Origin: Oceanobacter sp. 1_MG-2023
Lineage (GTDB): Bacteria; Pseudomonadota; Gammaproteobacteria; Pseudomonadales; Oceanobacteraceae
DNA: 64,000 nucleotides
NCBI RefSeq assembly: GCF_030689025.1
Contig: NZ_JAUYWA010000004.1
Coordinates: 124,001-188,000, forward strand
Direction: 5' to 3'
Part shown: piece after piece, positions 1-7,961 of the stretch
Layout: each line of letters starts with the position of its first letter
How positions within the stretch are numbered: position 1 is the stretch's first letter
Notes under the pieces: model-generated
Databases searched by the model: none
Told to the model about the DNA's origin: nothing
The model's input: the letters and a program-made list of their open reading frames with translations, nothing else
Position numbers and translations under genes: made by a program

Positions 1-748
1 CAATAAAGACCGGCATCATCCAGCCCAGACTGCCCACCAGCCCGAAAGGTAACAAGTAACAATACAGATACGCCGTCCGATGCGTCAGCAAGGAATAGGC
101 AAAGGGCAACGGAGTGGATGCCAGCCGTTCACTCGCCGCCTGAATCGCCGCCAGACTGGATAAATGCTCATTCAGAATCCGTATACCCTGGGTATCCAGC
201 TCATTGGCCGCATATGCCTGACGCAAGGTTTCTGCCATTGCCAGCCCCACACCATCGGCCACGTTACCCTTCTCCACAACCTGCGCCAGCCGCTCTGTCG
301 ACAAACGGGCCAGCACCCAGTCGGGAAGTTCCTGTTGCAAAACAGCCACTGACAACGGCTGCTGACGCAGCTGCAAGCGCAAGGCATGATAAAACACGGA
401 ACACCAGGCCAATAGCTCCGCCCGCCGCTCGGATGGCAAGAGAATATGCGTTGAACGCGCCAACGAGCGCACTTCAGAAACCATTCGTCCCCATTGCCGG
501 CGACCTTCCCACCAGCGGTCATAACAGGCGTTATTACGAAACCCCAGAAACAGCGACAACGCTATCCCCAGCAAGGTAAACGGAGCCACCGAATAACGAG
601 CCAGATTGGCCCAGTGATCGGTATGAACCACCACCACAGCTGCCGCGAAGACCAACAACCCCAGTAAATGCCAGGCAATATTCGGCAAAATTGAACCACG
701 CCAAACAAACAACAAGGCCAGTGCATGGGGACGTTCACGAACAATCAT
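1..748 (-). CDS. Bestrophin-family anion channel, C-terminus cut by window edge
   Basis: This reading frame opens at an ATG at 748 and runs off the left edge without a stop, giving about 249 codons. Near residues 45-75 it reads LFLGFRNNACYDRWWEGR, which matches the signature of bacterial bestrophins (UPF0187/YneE family), preceded by two hydrophobic stretches around residues 20-60. Bestrophins are homopentameric inner-membrane anion channels. The gene is convergent with nothing visible here and is read toward the window edge. A purine-rich GGAGAA lies just upstream of the start. The family assignment is firm; ion specificity cannot be read from sequence. Confidence 0.9.
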   Translation of the reverse strand, partial: MIVRERPHALALLFVWRGSILPNIAWHLLGLLVFAAAVVVVHTDHWANLARYSVAPFTLLGIALSLFLGFRNNACYDRWWEGRRQWGRMVSEVRSLARSTHILLPSERRAELLAWCSVFYHALRLQLRQQPLSVAVLQQELPDWVLARLSTERLAQVVEKGNVADGVGLAMAETLRQAYAANELDTQGIRILNEHLSSLAAIQAASERLASTPLPFAYSLLTHRTAYLYCYLLPFGLVGSLGWMMPVFI

Positions 749-795
749 TCATTTTCTCCGAACCATCAAAAACAATCAGTTAACGCGGATTCCAG

Positions 796-1221
796 TTATC
801 GACCCTGCCCCTGCAACGTCGCCAACACACGGCGACTGCCACCCTGGTGTCTGTGCTCGCCGAGGTAAATACCTTGCCAGATCCCCATGTTCAGCTCGCC
901 CCCCGTAATGGGAATCGTCACGCTATGGCCCAATAAACTGGCCTTGATATGGGCGGGCAAATCATCACTGCCTTCCAGCGTATGACGGTAATAGGGTTCG
1001 TCTTCACGCACATTGCGATGAAACCAGGCTTCCATATCCTGACGCACAGTAGGATCTGCATTTTCGTTAATGGTTAATGACGCTGATGTATGTTGGATAA
1101 ACAGCTGCAATAACCCGATATCGATACTCGCCAGCTCCGGCAATTGTTGGCGTATTTCTTCCGTAATCAGATGAAACCCCCGCGACCGGGGAGATAACCG
1201 TATTTCTTTTTGTAACCACAT
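796..1221 (-). CDS. YjbQ/UPF0047 family protein
   Basis: The protein has 141 residues from the ATG at 1221, which has GAGAGGG upstream; the longer upstream frame lacks family similarity. It carries the UPF0047 pattern: LLQLFIQHTSASLTINENAD in the first third, a central RHTLEGSDDLPAHIK, and a C-terminal GIWQGIYLGEHRHQGG. Members are about 130-140 residues, so this one is full length. E. coli YjbQ has weak thiamine phosphate synthase activity, but the physiological role is unsettled. It sits 47 nt downstream of the bestrophin start on the same strand and is probably transcribed first. Confidence 0.9.
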   Translation of the reverse strand: MWLQKEIRLSPRSRGFHLITEEIRQQLPELASIDIGLLQLFIQHTSASLTINENADPTVRQDMEAWFHRNVREDEPYYRHTLEGSDDLPAHIKASLLGHSVTIPITGGELNMGIWQGIYLGEHRHQGGSRRVLATLQGQGR

Positions 1222-1589
1222 ACACCCTCTCCGATGACCAGCCCCAAAACCACGTATACAGGTCGCCACGGCCGGAATAACAACACCCAGGCTACAACGC
1301 TGCACAAGCCCCCCGTTACGCCGGGCGGCCAAGAATAGCGGTATGAAATTTGGTGAACAACTTTTGTTGATTCGATACTATTTTTTGCAGCACTTTTGCC
1401 GCTGCCAGAAAATGAGAAACTGGAAAGTTGAGAAGCCGGAAAATAATCGAACGGAATACCGTATTGAGTCGGCGATAAAATGCCCACCCGCTACGCCGGC
1501 TATCAATAAGCATTGAGGCAGACGTAGTGAGCGACCAAAAGCAGATGGATTATGACTGACAGGGAACGTGTGTTTAAACAAACCGGAAT
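1222..1589. other. Intergenic, no gene recognised
   Basis: About 370 bases between the YjbQ-family start and the DUF559 remnant. Only short frames without family resemblance are present. The promoter of the YjbQ gene must lie at the left end, but I could not pick a convincing -35/-10 pair. Confidence 0.5.
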
Positions 1590-1831
1590 ATAAAAGCCAC
1601 CGCTCAGCCTTGCGCAAGCAGGCTACTGCTTACCACACCGGAGCAACGCTACTGGCAAGCGGTCAGAGGCAAACAAGGTGGAACCAGGTTTCGGCAGCTG
1701 CATGGCATTGGCCATTACATTGTCGATTTTATCGCTCTGAGTGGAAACTGGTGATTGAGCTGGATGGTGATTCGCATGTTTCAGAACAGGCCCTGCAACC
1801 CCACCCCAGCCCTCCCCAGCCCTCCCCTTGA
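1590..1831 (+). pseudogene. Decayed DUF559 (Vsr-like endonuclease fold) gene
   Basis: Pieces of a DUF559 protein are spread over two forward frames. One frame gives ALRKQAT (about 1612-1632) and later KLVIELDGDSH (about 1745-1780). The frame one base over gives PEQRYWQAVRGK followed by FRQLHGIGHYIVDFIAL (about 1638-1735) and then hits a stop. Put together these are the normal DUF559 order, so at least two frameshifts have broken the gene. The tail is followed by a C/T-rich PSPPQPSP-coding stretch and the motif CCTCCCCTTGATAAGGGG, a companion often seen downstream of DUF559 genes. No intact start is visible. Confidence 0.75.
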
Positions 1832-1861
1832 TAAGGGGGCCGGGAAAAGGTCAGTTCTGGA

Positions 1862-3304
1862 TCAGGCCTGAAATTCCTGCATTTCACCACTGGCTTCATC
1901 GGTGTAACTCAAACGCGCGGTATTAAACTGCAAATCCACAAACGCCCGGCAATAATGCTCGCCATGACGCCAGGCCATATCGACGCTGGCGCTGTTGGAG
2001 AAGTTCAGTTCAAAGTGGCCATCAAACGCCGGGTGACTGCTACGGAAACGCATCAGTGTCAGCAAGCGCTTCACCACCGGTTTCTGCACCGCTTCGGCCA
2101 CTTCATCCAGGCTGTAATAATGACGGTTGATATCGCGCAGTTCGCCGGTTTGCTCCATCAGCTCGTGGTCATTTTCACCGGCCAGCAAGCCCACGTAATA
2201 CACCTGTGGCGTACCAGGCGTGAAGAACTGCACGGTGCGGGCAGCGATATAGGCATCGTCGTTCTGCATCAGGGCATCGTAAAAGGTGCAGGTAAGCTGA
2301 TAAATCGCACCAACACTATGAATATTGGCAGCTGAGCGGCGCAGGATCGGGTCTGCCGAGCGGTCGTTGATATTATCAATCAGGATACGGATTTTATCGT
2401 CCGGCAAGACCCCTTCAACGTCTGGAATACAAATACCATCGTGGGTATCCAGAACGGTGATCATATTGCGCGGGCACATCCGCAACCAGTGCTTGAGGTA
2501 TTCGCTGTTGCCATCCAGCAGGGAGTAGAGCAGCAGTGGCGGCAAGGCAAAACCATACGGATGCATATTGCGACGGCCAATCGCGTATTGATAACTGGAA
2601 TGATCGTGCACTTCAGGCAGGATTTCTGCCCCCAGGCTTTGTGCCACTTCGTTGCACCAGTCGAGGGTTTGATACACGTATGGCTCAACCAGAAAACAGC
2701 TCGTGCCAATCCGTTTGGTAGTGTAACCAAAGGCATCCAGGCGGAACAGTTTGACGCCCTTGTCGGCCAGGAAACGGAACGTATTGGCGATATAGTCGTA
2801 AGTTTGCTCAGACTCGTAATTCAGGTCGATCTGGTGTTCGGTAAAGGTACACCACACCCGTCCAACACTGCCGTCGGCAAATACTACTTCCCGGAACGGC
2901 TCTTTCTCTTTGCGGATGTGGATTTTCATCAGGTCGTCGTGGCTGATTTCGCCCATTTCATCGACATCAACAAACAGCGAGGCGTATTGCGATGCCTTGC
3001 CTTTGGCCAGGTAGTCGATAAATTCTACGGATTCATCAGAAATATGATTCACCGTTACATCGGCGCAAATATCGTATTCGGCTGCAATGGCTTCGATATC
3101 ACCCCAGTCGCCATACACTGGATCCACTTCTTTGTGGGTCAGGGGAGAAAAACCGGCATCGGCATTGGACGGGTAAAACGGCAGGATATGAACGCCACCC
3201 ACGGCACCCGCAAAGTGGGTGTTGAGAACGGTATGCAAATCTTTCAGGCTGTTACCCAGGCGGTCGGGGTAACAGATCATCTGGACGGCATTACGAAGAG
3301 CCAT
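1862..3304 (-). CDS. Sucrose phosphorylase-family glycoside hydrolase (GH13_18)
   Basis: The product is a 480-residue cytoplasmic protein with an (alpha/beta)8 amylase barrel. It begins VQMICYPDRLGNSLKDLH and GGVHILPFYPS, as in sucrose phosphorylases. The catalytic triad is visible: FRLDAFGY (Asp nucleophile, about residue 190), LPEVHDH (Glu acid/base, about 230) and VLDTHDG (Asp, about 290), plus the family signature QVYYVGLLAGEND. Length fits the 480-505 residues usual in the family. It has no signal peptide. Sucrose phosphorylase converts sucrose and phosphate to glucose 1-phosphate and fructose; glucosylglycerol and glucosylglycerate phosphorylases are close relatives, so the acceptor is not certain. 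AGAGG lies 8-10 nt before the ATG. Confidence 0.85.
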   Translation of the reverse strand: MALRNAVQMICYPDRLGNSLKDLHTVLNTHFAGAVGGVHILPFYPSNADAGFSPLTHKEVDPVYGDWGDIEAIAAEYDICADVTVNHISDESVEFIDYLAKGKASQYASLFVDVDEMGEISHDDLMKIHIRKEKEPFREVVFADGSVGRVWCTFTEHQIDLNYESEQTYDYIANTFRFLADKGVKLFRLDAFGYTTKRIGTSCFLVEPYVYQTLDWCNEVAQSLGAEILPEVHDHSSYQYAIGRRNMHPYGFALPPLLLYSLLDGNSEYLKHWLRMCPRNMITVLDTHDGICIPDVEGVLPDDKIRILIDNINDRSADPILRRSAANIHSVGAIYQLTCTFYDALMQNDDAYIAARTVQFFTPGTPQVYYVGLLAGENDHELMEQTGELRDINRHYYSLDEVAEAVQKPVVKRLLTLMRFRSSHPAFDGHFELNFSNSASVDMAWRHGEHYCRAFVDLQFNTARLSYTDEASGEMQEFQA

Positions 3305-3509
3305 AAGGACCTCTGGTCGGTTGCTGTCCGATCAAAGGCTGACGGTTGAGTTAAGCACATGCAAGCCGAAGCCCGTCTCAACTCCCCAATCTGGCCAATT
3401 CACAAGACAGGAAAATTCATTCCGGTTGGCAGCAACAGGCCGAGAAAATTCCCTGACGCCAGTCCAACCCGTACAATGGCGCGCTGTGCCCACTGTTGGA
3501 AACACTTGC

Positions 3510-4241
3510 ATGAAAGTCGATCTCGCCAAAAAACTGCACCAGAAAAAATACCGCACCGAGACCGGCTGCTATCTGGTGGAAGGCGAACACCTGTTACTGG
3601 AGCTGGAAAAATCCAGCATTCAGCAGGCCGAGCTGTTTGTCACCGAAGCCCACCAACACTGGCCAACCCGATTCCGCAAAACCCTGATTGGTGAGCGTCA
3701 AATGGCGCAGCTGTCGGACACCCGCTCACCGCAGGGACTGGTCGCTGTCGTGCCCATGGAGGAAACCCGGACCCAGGTGCAACAGGCCAGTCAGGCGACG
3801 ACCAGCACCGAACGGGTGTTATATTTATATCAGATCCAGGACCCTGGCAACTTGGGTACCATTTTGCGGACACTGGCCTGGTTTGGCGGCTGGCGCCTGT
3901 TACTCAGCCCCGACAGTGTCGATCCTTTTAACCCCAAGGTGGTACGCAGCAGCATGGGGGCAACATTTCATGTGCCCGTTGAACTGGAAGTCACACTCGA
4001 GCAGCTGGCGGCGCGTTACCCTCGTATTGCCACATTGGATATGACCGGCGCACCGCTCTCTTCCGGGCAGTTCAGCCAGTTTGATGCTTATCTGTTTGGC
4101 AACGAAGCCCGGGGGGTGCCCCATGCCTTGCTGGCACCTCTGGCCGTGACGGCGTTTACCATTCCCGGCAGCGGCCAGATTGAGTCTCTGAACCTGGCCA
4201 GCGCCGTCAATATGAGCCTGTATGAATTACACCGGGGTTGA
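3510..4241 (+). CDS. TrmH/SpoU-family RNA 2'-O-methyltransferase
   Basis: The chosen start is the ATG at 3510, with GGAA eight bases before it, giving 243 residues beginning MKVDLAKKL. An N-terminal substrate-binding segment (LVEGEHLLLEL) is followed by the SPOUT domain. Its three motifs are visible: DPGNLGTILRTLAWFG (motif 1, about 105-120), FGNEARGVP (motif 2) and IPGSGQIESLNLASAVNMSL (motif 3). These form the trefoil knot that binds S-adenosylmethionine. The target, a 23S rRNA or tRNA ribose, cannot be decided from sequence. It is divergent from the GH13 gene and followed by the hydroxyacid dehydrogenase on the same strand. Confidence 0.9.
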   Translation: MKVDLAKKLHQKKYRTETGCYLVEGEHLLLELEKSSIQQAELFVTEAHQHWPTRFRKTLIGERQMAQLSDTRSPQGLVAVVPMEETRTQVQQASQATTSTERVLYLYQIQDPGNLGTILRTLAWFGGWRLLLSPDSVDPFNPKVVRSSMGATFHVPVELEVTLEQLAARYPRIATLDMTGAPLSSGQFSQFDAYLFGNEARGVPHALLAPLAVTAFTIPGSGQIESLNLASAVNMSLYELHRG

Positions 4242-4290
4242 TGCCTGATATGTTAAGTGGTCAAGCCAACATCTGGCGTCAACCCAACAT

Positions 4291-4312
4291 CTAACGATGG
4301 TTAGCCTTTTTT
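4291..4312 (+). terminator. Possible weak terminator after the SpoU methyltransferase
   Basis: CTAAC-GATG-GTTAG followed by CC and six T. The stem is only five base pairs, so termination may be partial. Confidence 0.35.
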
Positions 4313-4332
4313 CATCCTGATGAGTAACCCTT

Positions 4333-5271
4333 ATGAAAGCTGTATTTCTGGATGCCGATACATTTAATGATGTCGATATGACGCCCATTCATGACTGTGT
4401 CAGTGAGCTGGTCTTGTATCCCACCACTTCACCAGAGGAGCTGGGGCCACGAGCCGCGGGTGCCGATTTGCTGATCACCAACAAGGTCAACATCAGCGCC
4501 GATGTGATGGCCGGGAAACGGGGCATTCTGGTGGTCGCAACCGGGCTTAACAATGTCGACCTCGAGACCGCCCAACAGCTGGGTGTACCAGTATTGAATG
4601 TCCAGAATTACGGCACCGCCTCGGTAGCCCAGCACACCATGATGCTGATGCTGTCACTGGCTGGCCAACTGCCACGTTATCAGCAAGATGTCGCTCAGGG
4701 TGCCTGGCAACAAAGTCCTTTCTTTTGTTTGATGAACCACCCGACCCGGGAGTTAACCAATAAACGGCTGGTACTGGTCGGCGAAGGTACGCTGGGCAGT
4801 GCCGTGGCACGGCTGGCAGAAGCCTTCGGTATGCAGGTTGAGTTTGCTGCCCGGCCGGGCAAGGCCAATGATACCCGTCCGTCACTGGACAGCCTGTTAC
4901 CCACGGCCGATGTATTAAGTTTTCACTGCCCACTCACCGAACATACCCGCCATCTGCTCAATGCCGATAACCTCACCCGCATCAAGCCCGACTGCCTGGT
5001 CGTGAACTGCGCCAGAGGTGGCATTATTGATGAAGTCGCCGCCTTGAATGCCTTGCAGCAAGGACAGCTGGGTGGACTGGCAGTGGATGTGCTGCCAACC
5101 GAGCCACCCGTCGATGGCCACCCACTCCTGGAGGCGCTCAATACTGGCCTGAATCTGATGGTGACGCCTCATAACGCCTGGATCAGCCCGGAAGCGCGGC
5201 AGAATATTATCAATCTGACCGCCACCAATATTCGCCAGCTCAACGCGACTGACCAAACCCCGTCAGCTTGA
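4333..5271 (+). CDS. D-2-hydroxyacid dehydrogenase (glycerate/hydroxypyruvate dehydrogenase-like)
   Basis: The 312-residue protein has the two-domain D-isomer hydroxyacid dehydrogenase fold. VATGLNNVDLETAQ and NYGTASVAQHT lie in the catalytic domain. The nucleotide-binding motif is VLVGEGTLGSAVA (GxGxxG, about 155-165), and the catalytic residues are Arg in NCARGGIID, Glu in LPTEPP and His in TPHNAW. It resembles HprA-type glycerate dehydrogenases, which reduce hydroxypyruvate or oxidise glycerate with NAD(P)H, but substrate choice in this family is not readable from these motifs. Its 3' end overlaps the convergent exonuclease gene by 32 bases. Confidence 0.88.
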   Translation: MKAVFLDADTFNDVDMTPIHDCVSELVLYPTTSPEELGPRAAGADLLITNKVNISADVMAGKRGILVVATGLNNVDLETAQQLGVPVLNVQNYGTASVAQHTMMLMLSLAGQLPRYQQDVAQGAWQQSPFFCLMNHPTRELTNKRLVLVGEGTLGSAVARLAEAFGMQVEFAARPGKANDTRPSLDSLLPTADVLSFHCPLTEHTRHLLNADNLTRIKPDCLVVNCARGGIIDEVAALNALQQGQLGGLAVDVLPTEPPVDGHPLLEALNTGLNLMVTPHNAWISPEARQNIINLTATNIRQLNATDQTPSA

Positions 5272-5860
5272 TGTACATCAGCGCCGTGGAGATAACATCT
5301 CCCATGGCGGTATGGCGCTCGACGATAGGCACTTGCAGGTCGCGCGCCAGCCCTTCAAAAGTCAGATCCAGATGCACTTCGTGAATATGGTGCCGGCGTT
5401 TGCTTTTGACGTAGATTTCCGACACTTCGATAAAGCGGTTGGGCAACCTGAAGTTATACAACTCGCGAATATAACGGTTCAGAATGGCGCGGTCGTATTC
5501 AATATAAAACCCGCAAATTGGCCGGTTGCCAATAAAATCCAGCAGCTTTTCGATGGCTTCTGCCAGGGCTACACCTTCGAGCCGGTCTTCGCGACGTAAA
5601 TAATGAATCCGCACCGCGTTCGGGTCGGTTACGGCGTCGGAGCGGATGGTCAGGTCCAGCGATTCGGCCAGACGGATCTGATTACCCCGTACCCGCACTG
5701 CTGCCACACTCAGCAACTCGCCCTTTTTTTTATCAAACACACTGGTTTCGCAATCCAGCACCACCACTTCGTCACCCTCGTACGGCTCGGCCAGGTGAGC
5801 CCAGCGGCCTTCTGGCAGCATTCGCCGGGGCAAGCGTTCTTCAATCCAGCGACGTAACAT
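5240..5860 (-). CDS. DnaQ-like 3'-5' exonuclease (DEDDh)
   Basis: A 206-residue protein with the exonuclease motifs VVLDCETS (ExoI), GFYIEYDRAILNRY (ExoII) and RHTAMGDVISTALMY (ExoIII, with His five residues before Asp, hence DEDDh). It is not DNA polymerase III epsilon itself because it lacks the C-terminal polymerase-binding tail. The start ATG (5860-5858) overlaps the stop TGA of the upstream DUF294 gene by one base, so the two are translationally coupled. This pair is found beside acs/crbSR in several gammaproteobacteria, which suggests a role in the acetate response, although its molecular substrate is unknown. Confidence 0.88.
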   Translation of the reverse strand: MLRRWIEERLPRRMLPEGRWAHLAEPYEGDEVVVLDCETSVFDKKKGELLSVAAVRVRGNQIRLAESLDLTIRSDAVTDPNAVRIHYLRREDRLEGVALAEAIEKLLDFIGNRPICGFYIEYDRAILNRYIRELYNFRLPNRFIEVSEIYVKSKRRHHIHEVHLDLTFEGLARDLQVPIVERHTAMGDVISTALMYIKLTGFGQSR

Positions 5861-7659
5861 CAGAAGTTCTCCAGATGAAAATGCAGTGATAGCTGCTGCT
5901 TGAATTTTTTCACCCGGTGCAAGGCGTGACGCAGCAGATTGCGGTCGACACTGCGCAGCTGGTTGATGTCCAGTTGCTGACTCAGGCCACGGTTGGGGGC
6001 ATCATGTTCCAGTTGCTGGCGCAGTCGTATTCTTAAAAAGAACACCAGCGCATCCCGTAAACCTTGAGCGGTCTCGCTATCTAGCACGCCTTTTTCCATC
6101 AGTATCGTCAGCCGTTCGAGGGTGTTGCATTCATCGATCGCATGTTCGAATGCCATGGCCCGAACGCCATGCACCAGCGGGAAAATAGCGCCTTTCTTGA
6201 TATCGATATTGCCGTGATCTTCCCGGATATTGCCCAGAAAGGTCAGAGGGGTTTCGAACTGCAGCGCGGGTTTGGCAAAACGAGCGGATACAATACTGGA
6301 GCGCAGGGTTTCCAGCTGCCAGCTGGCCTTGATCGGCCAAAACAGTTCCGGATTACCACATACGGGTTCGCCATCCATAAAAATGGCCATGTTCATCATC
6401 GCATCCGGATTGCCGGAATCCAGCCAGCGAGCGACCCGCTCCTGCCAGCCTTCGACGGTATGAATCCAGCTGTCGTTAATAAACATGACGCCTCCCGGAC
6501 ACGGCGGATAACCAAAATCCAGCAGGGCCTGGTGTAGCTGTTGCAGCAGTGGCAAGACGGCTTCGCGGTCGTGTTCGTTGTTCAGAATGATGGCGTTGTC
6601 CTGGTCGGTCTTGAGGATTTGTTCCCCCCGGCCTTCACTGCCCAGTACCAGAATACAGACGGACTGCCGCAAGCGAGGCGGGAAAATCAGCTCAAACGCC
6701 TTGAAGATCAAACGCCGGTTCAGCGTTGTCACCAGTTCCATCAGGGCGGTGATTTTAACCCCCTGGCCATTCAGGGTTTCGATCAGGATTTCCAGTCGTT
6801 TGGCCGCTACCACCAGTTCTTTTAACGATTTGGCCTGGTCAATCCGCATGGCAATAATATGCGAATGGGTCGAAAAGGTACTGAGCATATCCATCAGTTC
6901 CAGCAGGCCAACAATCTGGCCTTCCTTGCGAACAACCACACGTTCGATCTTGTGCTGGGTCATTTTCAGCAAGGCACTGAACAAGAATTCGCCGTACTCA
7001 ACGCCAATCAGGTTGAACTGGGCCACATCGGCGGCACGGGTTTGTTTGGTCTTGTCCCCCAGCAAGGTGGCCTTGACCAGGTCGGTGCCGGTCAGAATGC
7101 CGATTTCCTCGCCGTCACGTACCAGCAAGGCATCGTGTTTTTTCTCGTACATCAGCGCCGCGACACGGGCCAGACTGGTCTGGGCCGACACGTACACAGG
7201 AGGGCGAATCACATCCTCATCAACCCGCGACAGGATAAATTCCGACACGCTGGAATCCTGGCGCTCCACCATCGACTGCTGGGTACCCAGGTCGGTATTA
7301 AAATAAATCGAAAAATCACCGGACTGATCAAGCAGCTGGATAAAGTCGTCGGCCCGCAGCAGATAACACAGGGTTTCTTCCACCGCGGCAAAGGTATGCT
7401 TGCAGCCGTTCTCCAGTACCGCCCGGACGTCGAACAAGTCTTCCTTGCCATATTGGGAAAACACCTGCCCGGTCTCGCCATCACGCTCTTCGACCAATCC
7501 TTTGTAAATAATATAAATGCCGGGAGCCGGGACACCCTGTTGCAGAATCAGTGCTCCGGCATTAAAAAAGACCAGGTCGAGGCGACTGGTCAACCAGTCG
7601 AGTTGCTCATCCTTCAGAAAGGAAAAAGGCGGTTGGTTGAGGTTGATCTGAATGGTCAT
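5860..7659 (-). CDS. cNMP-binding/CBS/DUF294 putative nucleotidyltransferase
   Basis: The start is the ATG at 7659, with GGAGG eight bases upstream; this gives 599 residues. Domains in order: cyclic-nucleotide-binding-like beta barrel (about 15-130; GIYIIYKGLVEER), paired CBS domains (about 150-270; LLVRDGEEIGILTGTDLVKA), DUF294 nucleotidyltransferase (about 300-440; LVLGSEGRGEQILKTDQDNA, with the GSxxR...D..D catalytic pattern) and a DUF294 C-terminal helical domain. It resembles regulatory uridylyltransferase-like proteins and probably senses nucleotides. It is coupled to the exonuclease downstream and divergent from crbS. Confidence 0.9.
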   Translation of the reverse strand: MTIQINLNQPPFSFLKDEQLDWLTSRLDLVFFNAGALILQQGVPAPGIYIIYKGLVEERDGETGQVFSQYGKEDLFDVRAVLENGCKHTFAAVEETLCYLLRADDFIQLLDQSGDFSIYFNTDLGTQQSMVERQDSSVSEFILSRVDEDVIRPPVYVSAQTSLARVAALMYEKKHDALLVRDGEEIGILTGTDLVKATLLGDKTKQTRAADVAQFNLIGVEYGEFLFSALLKMTQHKIERVVVRKEGQIVGLLELMDMLSTFSTHSHIIAMRIDQAKSLKELVVAAKRLEILIETLNGQGVKITALMELVTTLNRRLIFKAFELIFPPRLRQSVCILVLGSEGRGEQILKTDQDNAIILNNEHDREAVLPLLQQLHQALLDFGYPPCPGGVMFINDSWIHTVEGWQERVARWLDSGNPDAMMNMAIFMDGEPVCGNPELFWPIKASWQLETLRSSIVSARFAKPALQFETPLTFLGNIREDHGNIDIKKGAIFPLVHGVRAMAFEHAIDECNTLERLTILMEKGVLDSETAQGLRDALVFFLRIRLRQQLEHDAPNRGLSQQLDINQLRSVDRNLLRHALHRVKKFKQQLSLHFHLENF

Positions 7660-7961
7660 ACCGGGCCTCCGGCGGTTGTTTAACGTTATTATTATTCGGG
7701 CGCATCGATTTGCCCGGTGGGGGCTACGAGATGATGTGGATGTTCCCATTGGTCTTATCTTGGCGGATTGTCACGGGTCAAGCCATGTGACCAAAGCAGA
7801 CATCTTGCAGGGCTGGCGGATTCAGCAAGTCCTGCACTGTGGTATTTTAATAATACCAAGACAGCCGGGCGGACCAGTGTGTACAGCACACATGGTATGC
7901 TTCCCCGTTCGCCTTGTGGCGCAGCCTCTTACACCAATAACCTCTAACAATAAGGGTACCT
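7660..7961. promoter_or_regulatory. Divergent regulatory region between the DUF294 gene and crbS
   Basis: 302 bases without a gene, holding both divergent promoters. At 7840-7858 there is an inverted repeat TGGTATT-TTAAT-AATACCA, a plausible operator. I could not identify -35/-10 boxes with confidence. Confidence 0.4.

Noticed and set aside
118-579. 153-residue forward frame
   Set aside because: It is antisense to the bestrophin gene, Pro/Ala-rich and without a ribosome site.
2441-3349. 302-residue forward frame
   Set aside because: It is the mirror of the GH13 gene, whose catalytic motifs prove the minus strand is coding.
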